Source of the DNA: a virus
DNA length: 35,980 nt
IMG/VR virus record: IMGVR_UViG_3300037808_000672
Span: 1-35,980 of that record
Reading direction: 5' to 3' (one strand)
The notes under the pieces are model-generated. The model searched no databases, was not told the origin of the DNA, and saw only the letters and a program-made list of their open reading frames with translations. Of this stretch, positions 30,660 through 35,980 are shown one piece after another (position 1 is the first letter of the stretch; every line of letters begins with the position of its first letter). Both the position numbers and the translations under genes were made by a program.

Positions 30660-31048
30660 TGTCCAAAAGGCTGACCAAAAATTTTAACCAGTCGGAGTTT
30701 GATTGCTCTGATGGTTCAACGATGCCAATTGAAGTATACGATAATGTCGTGGAACTTGCGGAAAATCTGCAAGTTTTACGGGATTACGTAGATAGACCGA
30801 TAACAGTCAATTCTGGTTATCGATCTCCAGATTATAATGCTCTGGTTGGCGGTGCAACTAAAAGCCAACATTTGCTTGGAAAAGCTGGGGATATTGTTAT
30901 AGCAAATCTGAAACCAGAGGAAGTCGGAGATATAATAATGGAGCTGATAAATCTGGGTAAAATGGAACAGGGCGGTATTGGAATTTATAACTCGTTTACG
31001 CATTACGATATAAGAGGAACAGCAGCGAGATGGGATTACCGAAAATAA
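30659..31048 (+). CDS. M15-family peptidase, endolysin
   Basis: 129 aa, a single catalytic domain. The M15_3-type zinc and catalytic motifs are in place: SGYRSPDYN (residues 52-60), SQHLLGKAGDIV with H71 and D78, and THYDIRG with H115 and D117. The enzyme would cleave peptide cross-links of the host cell wall at lysis. There is no signal peptide, so it depends on the holin for export. The 3' end overlaps the spanin-like gene by 19 nt. Confidence 0.9.
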   Translation: MSKRLTKNFNQSEFDCSDGSTMPIEVYDNVVELAENLQVLRDYVDRPITVNSGYRSPDYNALVGGATKSQHLLGKAGDIVIANLKPEEVGDIIMELINLGKMEQGGIGIYNSFTHYDIRGTAARWDYRK

Positions 31049-31353
31049 GACCAGTTTACGTTTTGGGTTTTTTGTTTCTGGTCAGCTTTGGTCTAAACAT
31101 TTATTTTGCCTCACAGAGCTATTTTAAAGGCTCTAGGCTGGTTGAATACGAAAAGACAATAGAACATATCAATCAACAGGAGAAAGAGGCTAAAAAGCAA
31201 ATTATAGAGCTTTCGGCAAAAGTGGATGAGTTAAACAGTTTAGAGGATGACGTTAAGAATTTTTACGATAGTATTTCCGTTTCTGTTGGTACAGATTACA
31301 GGGTACAAGACAGCATTTTGTCAGCCATCCTCCACAGACACAATCTGCATTGA
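31030..31353 (+). CDS. Inner-membrane spanin-like protein (Rz type)
   Basis: 107 aa. A basic head is followed by one membrane helix (VYVLGFLFLVSFGLNIYFA, residues about 9-27) and then a long charged coiled coil (YEKTIEHINQQEKEAKKQIIEL and on). This N-in, single-span, coiled-coil-out design, immediately after the endolysin, is typical of i-spanins that fuse inner and outer membranes at the last step of lysis. The last 107 nt overlap the next gene in a different frame, as Rz and Rz1 do. Confidence 0.68.
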   Translation: MGLPKIRPVYVLGFLFLVSFGLNIYFASQSYFKGSRLVEYEKTIEHINQQEKEAKKQIIELSAKVDELNSLEDDVKNFYDSISVSVGTDYRVQDSILSAILHRHNLH

Positions 31354-31651
31354 TAAAATAAAATACACAGCGATTGTAAACGGGTTGATCCAGTTGGATC
31401 TGAAAGACAGTCTGCTGACTATCTGCAATAAAAAAGCGGATTATCTGGACTCTATAAGCCAGTCAAAAGATGAAATAATATCTGGACAGGAAATGAAATC
31501 GCTGGTGTTTAAAGACCAGATTAACAGTCAAGAAAACACGATCAATTTACAGTTAAATCAAATCGGAAAATTGAAATTAACCAAAACGATTTATGGACTT
31601 GGTTTCTGTATTTCCGCTGGTGGATTATTGACGATTTTGTTATTACAGTAA
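31247..31651 (+). CDS. Second spanin-like protein: signal sequence, coiled coil and C-terminal membrane helix
   Basis: 134 aa, starting inside the i-spanin gene in the +1 frame. Residues 1-24 form a signal-like hydrophobic leader (MTLRIFTIVFPFLLVQITGY) ending at KTAFC, with Cys25 a possible lipidation site, although Phe at -1 is not canonical. Residues 35-110 are charged and helical; residues about 114-133 are a C-terminal membrane helix. Outer-membrane lipoprotein plus C-terminal helix is the design of unimolecular spanins. Overlap with an i-spanin gene makes the pair unusual. Confidence 0.6.
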   Translation: MTLRIFTIVFPFLLVQITGYKTAFCQPSSTDTICIDKIKYTAIVNGLIQLDLKDSLLTICNKKADYLDSISQSKDEIISGQEMKSLVFKDQINSQENTINLQLNQIGKLKLTKTIYGLGFCISAGGLLTILLLQ

Positions 31652-31657
31652 AATCCT

Positions 31658-31665
31658 TAAATTTG
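31658..31665 (+). promoter_or_regulatory. -7-like box TAAATTTG, 4 nt before ATG 31670
   Basis: A full TAnnTTTG match, same spacing to the ATG as the boxes at 8051, 9347 and 26057. It may drive a leaderless transcript of the last late gene. Confidence 0.4.
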
Positions 31666-31669
31666 TATT

Positions 31670-31948
31670 ATGGCAACAGCAAAAAAACCAACGGCATCAA
31701 AACCAAAGGCAACGGAAAGCAAACCAGAAACGTCTGAACCAAAAGCAGAAACAAAACCAAAAGCTCCAAAGCGTAAAGCGATAACGACGCCAAAAAAGGT
31801 TCTGGATGGTGTACAGAGAGAAAATTACGTTACGGTTGAGTTTACTATTGATATGCCTAAACAAAAAATTAACAAAGGAGATCAGTATTCCGTTGGAAAA
31901 TCAACGGCTGACAGCCTTGTAAAGCTCAAACGAGCTAAGATTCTATAG
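31670..31948 (+). CDS. Lys/Pro-rich low-complexity protein
   Basis: 92 aa. Residues 1-42 are a disordered tract of Lys, Pro, Ala, Ser, Thr and Glu with repeated KP units (KKPTASKPKATESKPETSEP). The rest (43-92) is a small beta-containing domain (ENYVTVEFTIDMPKQKINKG). The basic tract resembles histone-H1-like or PAK-type tails and could bind DNA or cell-wall polymers. Located at the end of the late region before two hairpins; function unknown. Confidence 0.6.
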   Translation: MATAKKPTASKPKATESKPETSEPKAETKPKAPKRKAITTPKKVLDGVQRENYVTVEFTIDMPKQKINKGDQYSVGKSTADSLVKLKRAKIL

Positions 31949-31961
31949 GTCGAACAGACCT
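31947..31961 (+). terminator. Short hairpin at the end of the late operon
   Basis: AGGTC and GACCT pair around GAACA, overlapping the TAG stop codon; GTTTTC follows, so it is a weak terminator or an mRNA 3'-end stabiliser. Confidence 0.45.
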
Positions 31962-31977
31962 GTTTTCTGTGTAAAAG

Positions 31978-32010
31978 CCTCTCGGAGTTATGTCTGGGAG
32001 GTTTTTTTTT
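31978..32010 (+). terminator. Rho-independent terminator of the late operon
   Basis: CCTCTCGG pairs with CTGGGAGG (two G-T pairs) around an 8-nt loop, followed by nine T. It separates late from early transcription. Confidence 0.82.
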
Positions 32011-32029
32011 ACATTTTTTTTTGGAATCG

Positions 32030-32071
32030 TTTGGTATTTACAAAAATAATGCTTTTCTTTGATTCATCAAA
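32030..32071 (+). promoter_or_regulatory. Bacteroidota-type promoter F with dyad
   Basis: TTTG 32030-32033, 20-nt spacer, degenerate -7 TTTCTTTG 32054-32061. TTTGATTCATCAAA at 32058-32071 is the same perfect dyad as in promoter B. The leader has the CACAGAAAA unit twice before ATG 32091. It would start the second early module. Confidence 0.65.
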
Positions 32072-32090
32072 CACAGAAAAACACAGAAAA

Positions 32091-32339
32091 ATGAAAACTA
32101 AAGAGATTAAAAAACTACTGAGTAAACTTGAAAATCTAAGAGAAGAAATTGAATTTACAATTCAAGAGATCATAGATGAACGGGAAGAAAAATTTGACAA
32201 CCGTTCGGAAAAATGGCAAGAATCAGAAAAGGCAGATGAGTTTACTGAAATTTCCGATGAAATTGAAAGCATTAAAGATGACTCTATCTTTTCAGTTGAA
32301 GAGGCTATAGAAAGAATTAATGAATTTACAGAACTTTAA
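32091..32339 (+). CDS. Small acidic coiled-coil protein
   Basis: 82 aa from ATG 32091. Almost entirely Glu/Lys/Ile/Leu with heptad spacing (KKLLSKLENLREEIEFTIQE), net acidic, with a short EKWQESEKADEF hinge. AT-rich codon use, unlike the nuclease gene that follows. First gene behind promoter F. Function unknown. Confidence 0.62.
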   Translation: MKTKEIKKLLSKLENLREEIEFTIQEIIDEREEKFDNRSEKWQESEKADEFTEISDEIESIKDDSIFSVEEAIERINEFTEL

Positions 32340-32349
32340 ACACAGAAAA

Positions 32350-33183
32350 ATGAAAAATTACTTACAACGATTTGAGATCCAGAAACCGAATCTGGAAAAG
32401 CGAAAATTAAGCTATTCATCACTAAAGCAATTCGCACGGAGTCCGATACATTACATCCAATATTTGAACGAAAAATTTGAACCAACAGACAGTATGGTTC
32501 TCGGCTCGGTTGTGGATTGTCTTTTATTAACTCCAGACGAGTTTGAAAATAAATATTTAGTAATTCCAAAAATCGACAGGAGATCAAAAGCTGGAAAAGA
32601 GGCTTATGCAGAGGCACAGAGCAGAGCAGCGGAGAACAATCTGACAATCGTTTCAGAGGTTCAATATAACACAGCTCAAATAATGGTCGATCAAGTCTGG
32701 AACAATCCAGAGGCTAAAGCCATTTTAAACGGCACTACGGAAACGCAAAAGAAAATCGAGTGGAAACATAAGGAGCTGCCATTTGTGGGTTATCTGGATG
32801 GAGCTGGAGAATTTCACGATGGAAAAAAATTCATATTCGATTTGAAAACGACATCGGATGCGAGTTTGGATGCGTACACAAAGCAGTTGATCAACTTAAA
32901 ATACGATTTGCAAATTGCTATGTATTATATCGCTTACCAGCGACAGCATTTCGAACAGCCTTTGGCGTATCATATCGTGGTCGAAAATAAAGCTCCGTAT
33001 TCCTGTAATGTATTCAAACTATCAGACACAGTTCTGGAGGCTGGAAAACGAGTTTATGACAGTCTATGCGACAAGTTCAAAGAATGTCTGGAGGATGAAA
33101 ACTGGGGAGCTGGTTACGAATTTTTTCAACAGCCAAACCAGATTTTGGAGCTGCCAGAATGGTACATTAATAAACTAGTATAA
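32350..33183 (+). CDS. RecE-like PD-(D/E)XK exonuclease
   Basis: 277 aa from ATG 32350, which directly follows ACACAGAAAA; an in-frame ATG at 32320 inside the previous gene is less likely. The layout fits the RecE/PDDEXK_1-like exonucleases: YSSLKQFARSPIHYIQYLN near the start, VLGSVVDCLLLTPDEF (about 59-74), FVGYLDGAGEF, then the catalytic FIFDLKTTSD (D and K, about 160-169) and YDLQIAMYYIAYQ. It would resect double strands to feed the RecT-like annealer at 1055. The last 49 nt are repeated with three silent changes at 33875-33923. Confidence 0.82.
   Translation: MKNYLQRFEIQKPNLEKRKLSYSSLKQFARSPIHYIQYLNEKFEPTDSMVLGSVVDCLLLTPDEFENKYLVIPKIDRRSKAGKEAYAEAQSRAAENNLTIVSEVQYNTAQIMVDQVWNNPEAKAILNGTTETQKKIEWKHKELPFVGYLDGAGEFHDGKKFIFDLKTTSDASLDAYTKQLINLKYDLQIAMYYIAYQRQHFEQPLAYHIVVENKAPYSCNVFKLSDTVLEAGKRVYDSLCDKFKECLEDENWGAGYEFFQQPNQILELPEWYINKLV
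33135..33183 (+). repeat. 49-bp imperfect direct repeat flanking a methyltransferase gene, copy 1 (copy 2 at 33875-33923)
   Basis: The 3' end of the nuclease gene, including its TAA, matches 33875-33923 at 46 of 49 positions. All three differences are synonymous in the nuclease frame (TTG/CTG, TAC/TAT, AAT/AAC). Confidence 0.95.
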
Positions 33184-33185
33184 TT

Positions 33186-33875
33186 ATGAAAATATTAGTA
33201 AGCTGTGAAGAAAGCCAAGCAGTAACAAAAGAGCTTAGAAAATTAGGACACGAGGCGTTTAGCTGCGATTTATTACCCTGTTCTGGAGGGCATCCAGAGT
33301 GGCATTTTCAAGACGATGTAATCGAAATAATGAAACACGGTTGGGATATGATGATCTCGTTTCCTCCTTGCACACATTTGGCAACAAGTGGAGCCAGACA
33401 TTTTAAACAAAAAATCGCAGATGGCAGACAGCAACAGGGAATCGATTTTTTTATGGAAATGATCAATGCACCGATTGATAAAATTGCTGTTGAAAATCCG
33501 ATTGGAATAATGTCAACGAAGTATCGCAAACCAGATCAAATAGTACAGCCGTGGCAATTTGGGGATAAAGCACAGAAATCGACTTGTCTTTGGCTAAAAA
33601 ACGTACCAAAACTGGAGCATACGGACATAGTGGAAAAAGGGGAATTTTTTGAATTTATAAGCAAAAAAGGAGTTAAAAAGAAGATGCCGATGTGGTATTA
33701 TAAAGCATTGCAAAATGCCAAAACTCCAGCTGAACGCAGCACGTTAAGGAGCAAAACATTTCAAGGAATTGCCAAAGCTATGGCAGAACAATGGACAATG
33801 GAATCAAATGCAGTTAAAAAACCTAAGTACATACAAACTGACATTTTTAATTATTTACAATTTGAACAAAAATAA
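33186..33875 (+). CDS. Phage DNA cytosine-methyltransferase-like protein
   Basis: 229 aa. KILVSCEESQAVTKELRKLGHEAFSCDLLPCSGGHPEW (residues 2-39) is the start of a common phage methyltransferase-like family, with an AdoMet-binding loop and the acidic residue D28. MISFPPCTHLATSG places a PPC at 60-62, as in motif IV of C5 methyltransferases, and AVENPIG (101-107) is like motif VI. The target domain is short. It probably modifies phage DNA, but the base and site are not deducible. It is inserted between the nuclease gene and a remnant copy of that gene's end. Confidence 0.75.
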   Translation: MKILVSCEESQAVTKELRKLGHEAFSCDLLPCSGGHPEWHFQDDVIEIMKHGWDMMISFPPCTHLATSGARHFKQKIADGRQQQGIDFFMEMINAPIDKIAVENPIGIMSTKYRKPDQIVQPWQFGDKAQKSTCLWLKNVPKLEHTDIVEKGEFFEFISKKGVKKKMPMWYYKALQNAKTPAERSTLRSKTFQGIAKAMAEQWTMESNAVKKPKYIQTDIFNYLQFEQK

Positions 33876-33923
33876 AACCAGATTCTGGAGCTGCCAGAAT
33901 GGTATATTAACAAACTAGTATAA
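33875..33923 (+). pseudogene. Remnant of the RecE-like nuclease 3' end
   Basis: The reading frame QILELPEWYINKLV plus stop is the same C-terminus as the nuclease at 32350-33183, but no start or upstream part is present. Differences to the intact copy are synonymous, so the remnant comes from a related, diverged nuclease gene rather than from a recent copy. It leads directly into the leader of the gene at 33935. Confidence 0.85.
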
Positions 33924-33934
33924 ACACAGAAAAA

Positions 33935-34315
33935 ATGACACAAATGAAAATCGAAGAACTACAGAAAACCAAAAGAACAAGAATGTCTAAAAGCTCAATG
34001 AACTATCTGATGGACGTGATCAAAAAAACGATGGATGAAATGCCGAAAGTATTTACATCGCACGAGTTCAATGCGAAGGCTATAAAAAACGGTTATCCAG
34101 AGGGGTTATTACAAAGAAAAGGACTGGCAAAGTACATTCGAAAATATGCGGATAATGGCGAAGAATTTTCTAAAACTTGGACAAAAATACCAGTTCAAAA
34201 AGAAACAAAACTTTGTGAATATATCAGCGAAAACGACACAGAGTTGATGATCTTTTATTTGAAGAAAAAAGGATATAAAATAATGAAGCCTGTCAGCGAA
34301 TGGGTTGAATGTTAA
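33935..34315 (+). CDS. Hypothetical early protein
   Basis: 126 aa, preceded by AAACACAGAAAAA. It is basic and helical; residues 18-75 (SSMNYLMDVIKKTMDEMPKV, then SHEFNAKAIKNGYPEGLLQRKGLAKYIRKY) look like a winged-helix or similar small DNA-binding fold. Residues 75-126 are mixed. In the recombination/repair neighbourhood a DNA-binding role is plausible but unproven. Confidence 0.6.
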   Translation: MTQMKIEELQKTKRTRMSKSSMNYLMDVIKKTMDEMPKVFTSHEFNAKAIKNGYPEGLLQRKGLAKYIRKYADNGEEFSKTWTKIPVQKETKLCEYISENDTELMIFYLKKKGYKIMKPVSEWVEC

Positions 34316-34327
34316 TAACCACAGAAA

Positions 34328-34747
34328 ATGAATAAACACACAATCGAAAAGCGTTTGATCCTACATTCAGAAATGACAGGGCAAACGCTGGTGGCAAAAA
34401 ACATTTATTTGTTTGATCGCTGGGAGTCTGACGTATTAACTGTCAGCTACGATGACAGGACAACGGAAATCGAAATTAAAAGGAGTCGGAGCGACTTTCT
34501 GGCTGATTTTAAAAAGGAGGAAAAACATTATCAGACCTCAAACGGTTACGGAGCAAACTATTTTTATTTTGCCTGCCCAGATAAATTGATTACTCTGGAG
34601 GAAATACCAGAATACGCTGGACTGATTTACGTCAATCCTAAAGGAGCTTGGATAAAAAAGAAAGCTCCACAGCTCCACAACGATTTAATGAGCTTTAAAC
34701 AGCTTAAAAAGGTCGCAGAACGCATTTATATAACCAAGCTCCGATAA
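34328..34747 (+). CDS. MmcB-like PD-(D/E)XK nuclease
   Basis: 139 aa. D35 followed by the strand TEIEIKRSRSDFLADF (E49 and K51) forms a PD...ExK signature, then KHYQTSNGYGANYFYFACPDKL and EYAGLIYVNPKGAWIKKKAP, the pattern of small MmcB/VRR-like repair nucleases. Substrate and role are unknown; it may process DNA in phage recombination. It follows the leader ACCACAGAAA and is 1 nt from the next gene. Confidence 0.68.
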   Translation: MNKHTIEKRLILHSEMTGQTLVAKNIYLFDRWESDVLTVSYDDRTTEIEIKRSRSDFLADFKKEEKHYQTSNGYGANYFYFACPDKLITLEEIPEYAGLIYVNPKGAWIKKKAPQLHNDLMSFKQLKKVAERIYITKLR

Positions 34748-34748
34748 T

Positions 34749-35153
34749 ATGAAAAACGAATATATCGGAGTTTTTAAAAAGGATGCCAGAAATAACATAA
34801 TCTGGAAAGACAGACACGATTTCGAAAAGCTGTTGAAAGATCTTCCAGAGGGGAGTTATTATTTTTCCATTAGTAAATACACAGGAAAGCGAACCATTGA
34901 ACAGAATCGGCTGTACTGGAAAATTCTGGCGATTGTATCGGATTACACAGGCTATGAGAAAGACGAGCTGCACGAGATCTTTAAATACAAGTTTCTCAAA
35001 CGCAGCAAACAAGATGAAAATACTGGAGAGATCTTTGAATACATAAAGACCACAACGAAATTAAAAGTTCCAGAGTTTTCGGATTACATCGACAAAGTAA
35101 AGCGATATTGCACAATAAATCTGGGTTGTAAATTGCCCGAAAATTTAACATAA
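34749..35153 (+). CDS. NinB-like recombination protein
   Basis: 134 aa. The core TGKRTIEQNRLYWKILAIVSDYTGY...DELHEIFKYKFL (residues about 45-85) follows the pattern of NinB/Orf-like phage proteins, in which a QNRLYW segment and an ELH..(F)K..FL segment are conserved. NinB-type proteins bind single-stranded DNA and assist recombination mediators. The context (RecE-like nuclease, MmcB-like nuclease) agrees. It overlaps the next gene by one base. Confidence 0.65.
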   Translation: MKNEYIGVFKKDARNNIIWKDRHDFEKLLKDLPEGSYYFSISKYTGKRTIEQNRLYWKILAIVSDYTGYEKDELHEIFKYKFLKRSKQDENTGEIFEYIKTTTKLKVPEFSDYIDKVKRYCTINLGCKLPENLT

Positions 35154-35338
35154 TGAGCAGACGAAAATACATATTAAAAAGACCAAAAAATAAAGAACTG
35201 GAGGCAAAAGAAATAGAAGAAACTCTGTCCAGAATGAGAGGCTACGGATTAAAATTAACAAAATCCAGAGAGGTCGAAAGATATGGGAAAAACTATTTTA
35301 AAATGATTTTTGAAATACCAAATACCGATGACGAATGA
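35153..35338 (+). CDS. Small basic protein whose 3' part is repeated at the window start
   Basis: 61 aa, starting MSRRKYILKRPKNKELEAKE and followed by a compact region with YGLKLTKSREVERYGKNYFK. Very basic at the N-terminus. Bases 35224-35322 are identical to 1-99; the C-terminal six residues differ. Its TGA overlaps the ATG of the methyltransferase gene. Function unknown. Confidence 0.6.
   Translation: MSRRKYILKRPKNKELEAKEIEETLSRMRGYGLKLTKSREVERYGKNYFKMIFEIPNTDDE
35224..35322 (+). repeat. 99-bp exact direct repeat, copy 2 (copy 1 at 1-99)
   Basis: Identical to the first 99 bases of the window. It lies inside the gene at 35153-35338. After it, the sequence leads to a methyltransferase gene, whereas copy 1 leads to a membrane peptide and the early promoter. 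Confidence 0.95.
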
Positions 35339-35874
35339 ACGTGTTGGAACTATTTGCTGGAAGTAGGTCGATCGGAAAAGTCTGCGACAAAATGGATGGT
35401 GTCAATGTTTTTAGTGTTGACATAGAGCCATTCGAAAAAATCAACTTGCAAGTTGATATTGAACAAATAAAAATAACAGACATTCCATTCAAACCAGCTG
35501 TTATCTGGGCATCAATTCCCTGTACAACGTACTCAATCGCAGCGATTTCGCACCATCGAGATATGGGAAAGCCAAAAACAGATTTTGCAGAAAAATCAGA
35601 TCGATTATGTTTGAAAGTTCTGGAGCTAATAAAATATTTTGACTGTATTTATTACATTGAAAATCCACGAGGTTATTTACATAAAATGGATTTTATGAAA
35701 TCACTACCAAGAACAACAATTTGGTATTGTCAATATGGCGATTTTAGAGCAAAACCGACAATGATTTTCAGTAATAACGTTTATAATCCAATGTTTAATC
35801 CAGACGGTTGGAAACCTAGACCAGAGTGCCACAATGGAAACAATAATTGTCATCACGAGGCAGCTCCGAGATGA
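35335..35874 (+). CDS. C5-methyltransferase-like protein, interrupted by an in-frame TGA
   Basis: 179 aa to TGA 35872-35874. Motif I VLELFAGSRSIGK (residues 3-15), an acidic SVDIEPF (27-33), motif IV WASIPCTTYS with Cys63, and motif VI YYIENPRGYL (106-114) identify a DNA cytosine-methyltransferase-like enzyme of a type common in phages. The frame does not end naturally: after the TGA it stays open to the end of the window. The stop replaces what is a Gly codon in relatives as I remember them (APRGSKTGTQG), a single G-to-T change. The protein may still fold, since the lost part is the C-terminal helix region. The start overlaps the previous gene by 4 nt. Confidence 0.72.
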   Translation: MNVLELFAGSRSIGKVCDKMDGVNVFSVDIEPFEKINLQVDIEQIKITDIPFKPAVIWASIPCTTYSIAAISHHRDMGKPKTDFAEKSDRLCLKVLELIKYFDCIYYIENPRGYLHKMDFMKSLPRTTIWYCQYGDFRAKPTMIFSNNVYNPMFNPDGWKPRPECHNGNNNCHHEAAPR

Positions 35875-35980
35875 TCTAAGACAGGAACACAGGGATTAAA
35901 GGGAAATTACGAACGATCAAAAATACCAGAGTTATTATGTCGAGAAATAATCGAAAGCACAGCAAACAAATTAAAATTGA
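35875..35980 (+). pseudogene. In-frame remainder of the methyltransferase after the TGA, cut by the window end
   Basis: The same frame continues for 35 codons without a stop: SKTGTQGLKGNYERSKIPEL and then LCREIIESTANKLKI. TGTQG and the IPELLCREII segment are the usual C-terminal elements of this phage methyltransferase family. There is no plausible separate start. Either the TGA is a nonsense mutation or sequencing error, or it is read through. Confidence 0.75.

Noticed and set aside
31673-31795. The Lys/Pro-rich tract as a DNA repeat element
   Set aside because: The repetition is at the amino-acid level (KP, SK, TK units) with varying codons, typical of a disordered basic protein tail.
35872-35874. 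Genome-wide recoding of TGA as glycine
   Set aside because: TGA ends many genes here, several in tight stop-start overlaps (3103-3105, 4681-4683, 35336-35338), so it works as a stop; a local mutation or suppression is more likely.
1-35980. CRISPR arrays, tRNA genes and insertion sequences
   Set aside because: I saw no regularly spaced repeats, no cloverleaf-forming sequence with the conserved T-loop and acceptor pattern, and no transposase or inverted-terminal-repeat pair.
1-35980. Temperate lifestyle
   Set aside because: No integrase, excisionase, Cro/CI-like repressor pair or attachment site is visible; the dyads at promoters suggest regulation but not lysogeny. Genes outside the contig could change this.

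Overview
The window looks like an almost complete genome of a tailed phage (siphovirus-like) that infects a member of the Bacteroidota, probably a flavobacterium. All supported genes lie on the + strand and are tightly packed, with many 1-80 nt overlaps. Base composition is AT-rich. Starts lack Shine-Dalgarno sequences and have A-rich leaders. Promoters match the Bacteroidota -33 (TTTG) / -7 (TAnnTTTG) pattern. I saw no integrase, lysogeny repressor, DNA polymerase, tRNA, CRISPR or reverse transcriptase, so a virulent lifestyle is the simpler reading, although absence from one contig is weak evidence.

Layout: 1-6200 is an early/replication module: a DnaJ-zinc-finger-like first gene, a RecT/Bet annealing protein, a helix-turn-helix replication initiator with a probable partner, small unknowns, and a ParB-like/DNA methyltransferase fusion. 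6234-11450 is packaging and head: small and large terminase, portal, HK97-type protease and major capsid protein. 11490-14202 is an accessory island of small unknown genes plus a small C5-type methyltransferase, divided by hairpin terminators and Bacteroidota promoters. 14215-30019 is neck, tail tube, tape measure (1210 aa), tail tip and fibre-like proteins, including a neck-like protein fused to a DUF1566/C-type-lectin-like domain. Another promoter-gene-terminator cassette sits inside it at 19126-19442. 30022-31651 is lysis: coiled-coil membrane protein, holin-like protein, M15 peptidase, and two overlapping spanin-like genes. 32030-35980 is a second early/recombination module: RecE-like PD-(D/E)XK nuclease, a second C5-type methyltransferase, an MmcB-like nuclease, a NinB-like protein, and a third C5-type methyltransferase interrupted by an in-frame TGA. 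If the genome is circular or permuted, this module joins the one at position 1, bringing RecE and RecT within about 5 kb of each other. The first 99 bases recur exactly at 35224-35322, so the contig re-enters its own beginning and then diverges into the methyltransferase gene.

The most interesting signals are at DNA level. (1) Six promoters share the layout TTTG-19/20 nt-TAnnTTTG, a dyad TTTG-N6-CAAA over the -7 box, and an AAACACAGAAAA leader; they launch unrelated small genes, like portable expression cassettes. (2) A second set of -7-like boxes lies only 3-5 nt before the ATG of several late genes, sometimes directly behind a terminator, which predicts leaderless mRNAs. (3) Each of the three C5-type methyltransferase genes sits just behind a gene whose 3' end is repeated elsewhere, twice directly on the far side of the methyltransferase, suggesting a shared insertion mode. 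(4) By eye I found no CATG, CCGG or CGCG in the whole window, one GGCC and two GCGC, which points to strong restriction-site avoidance.
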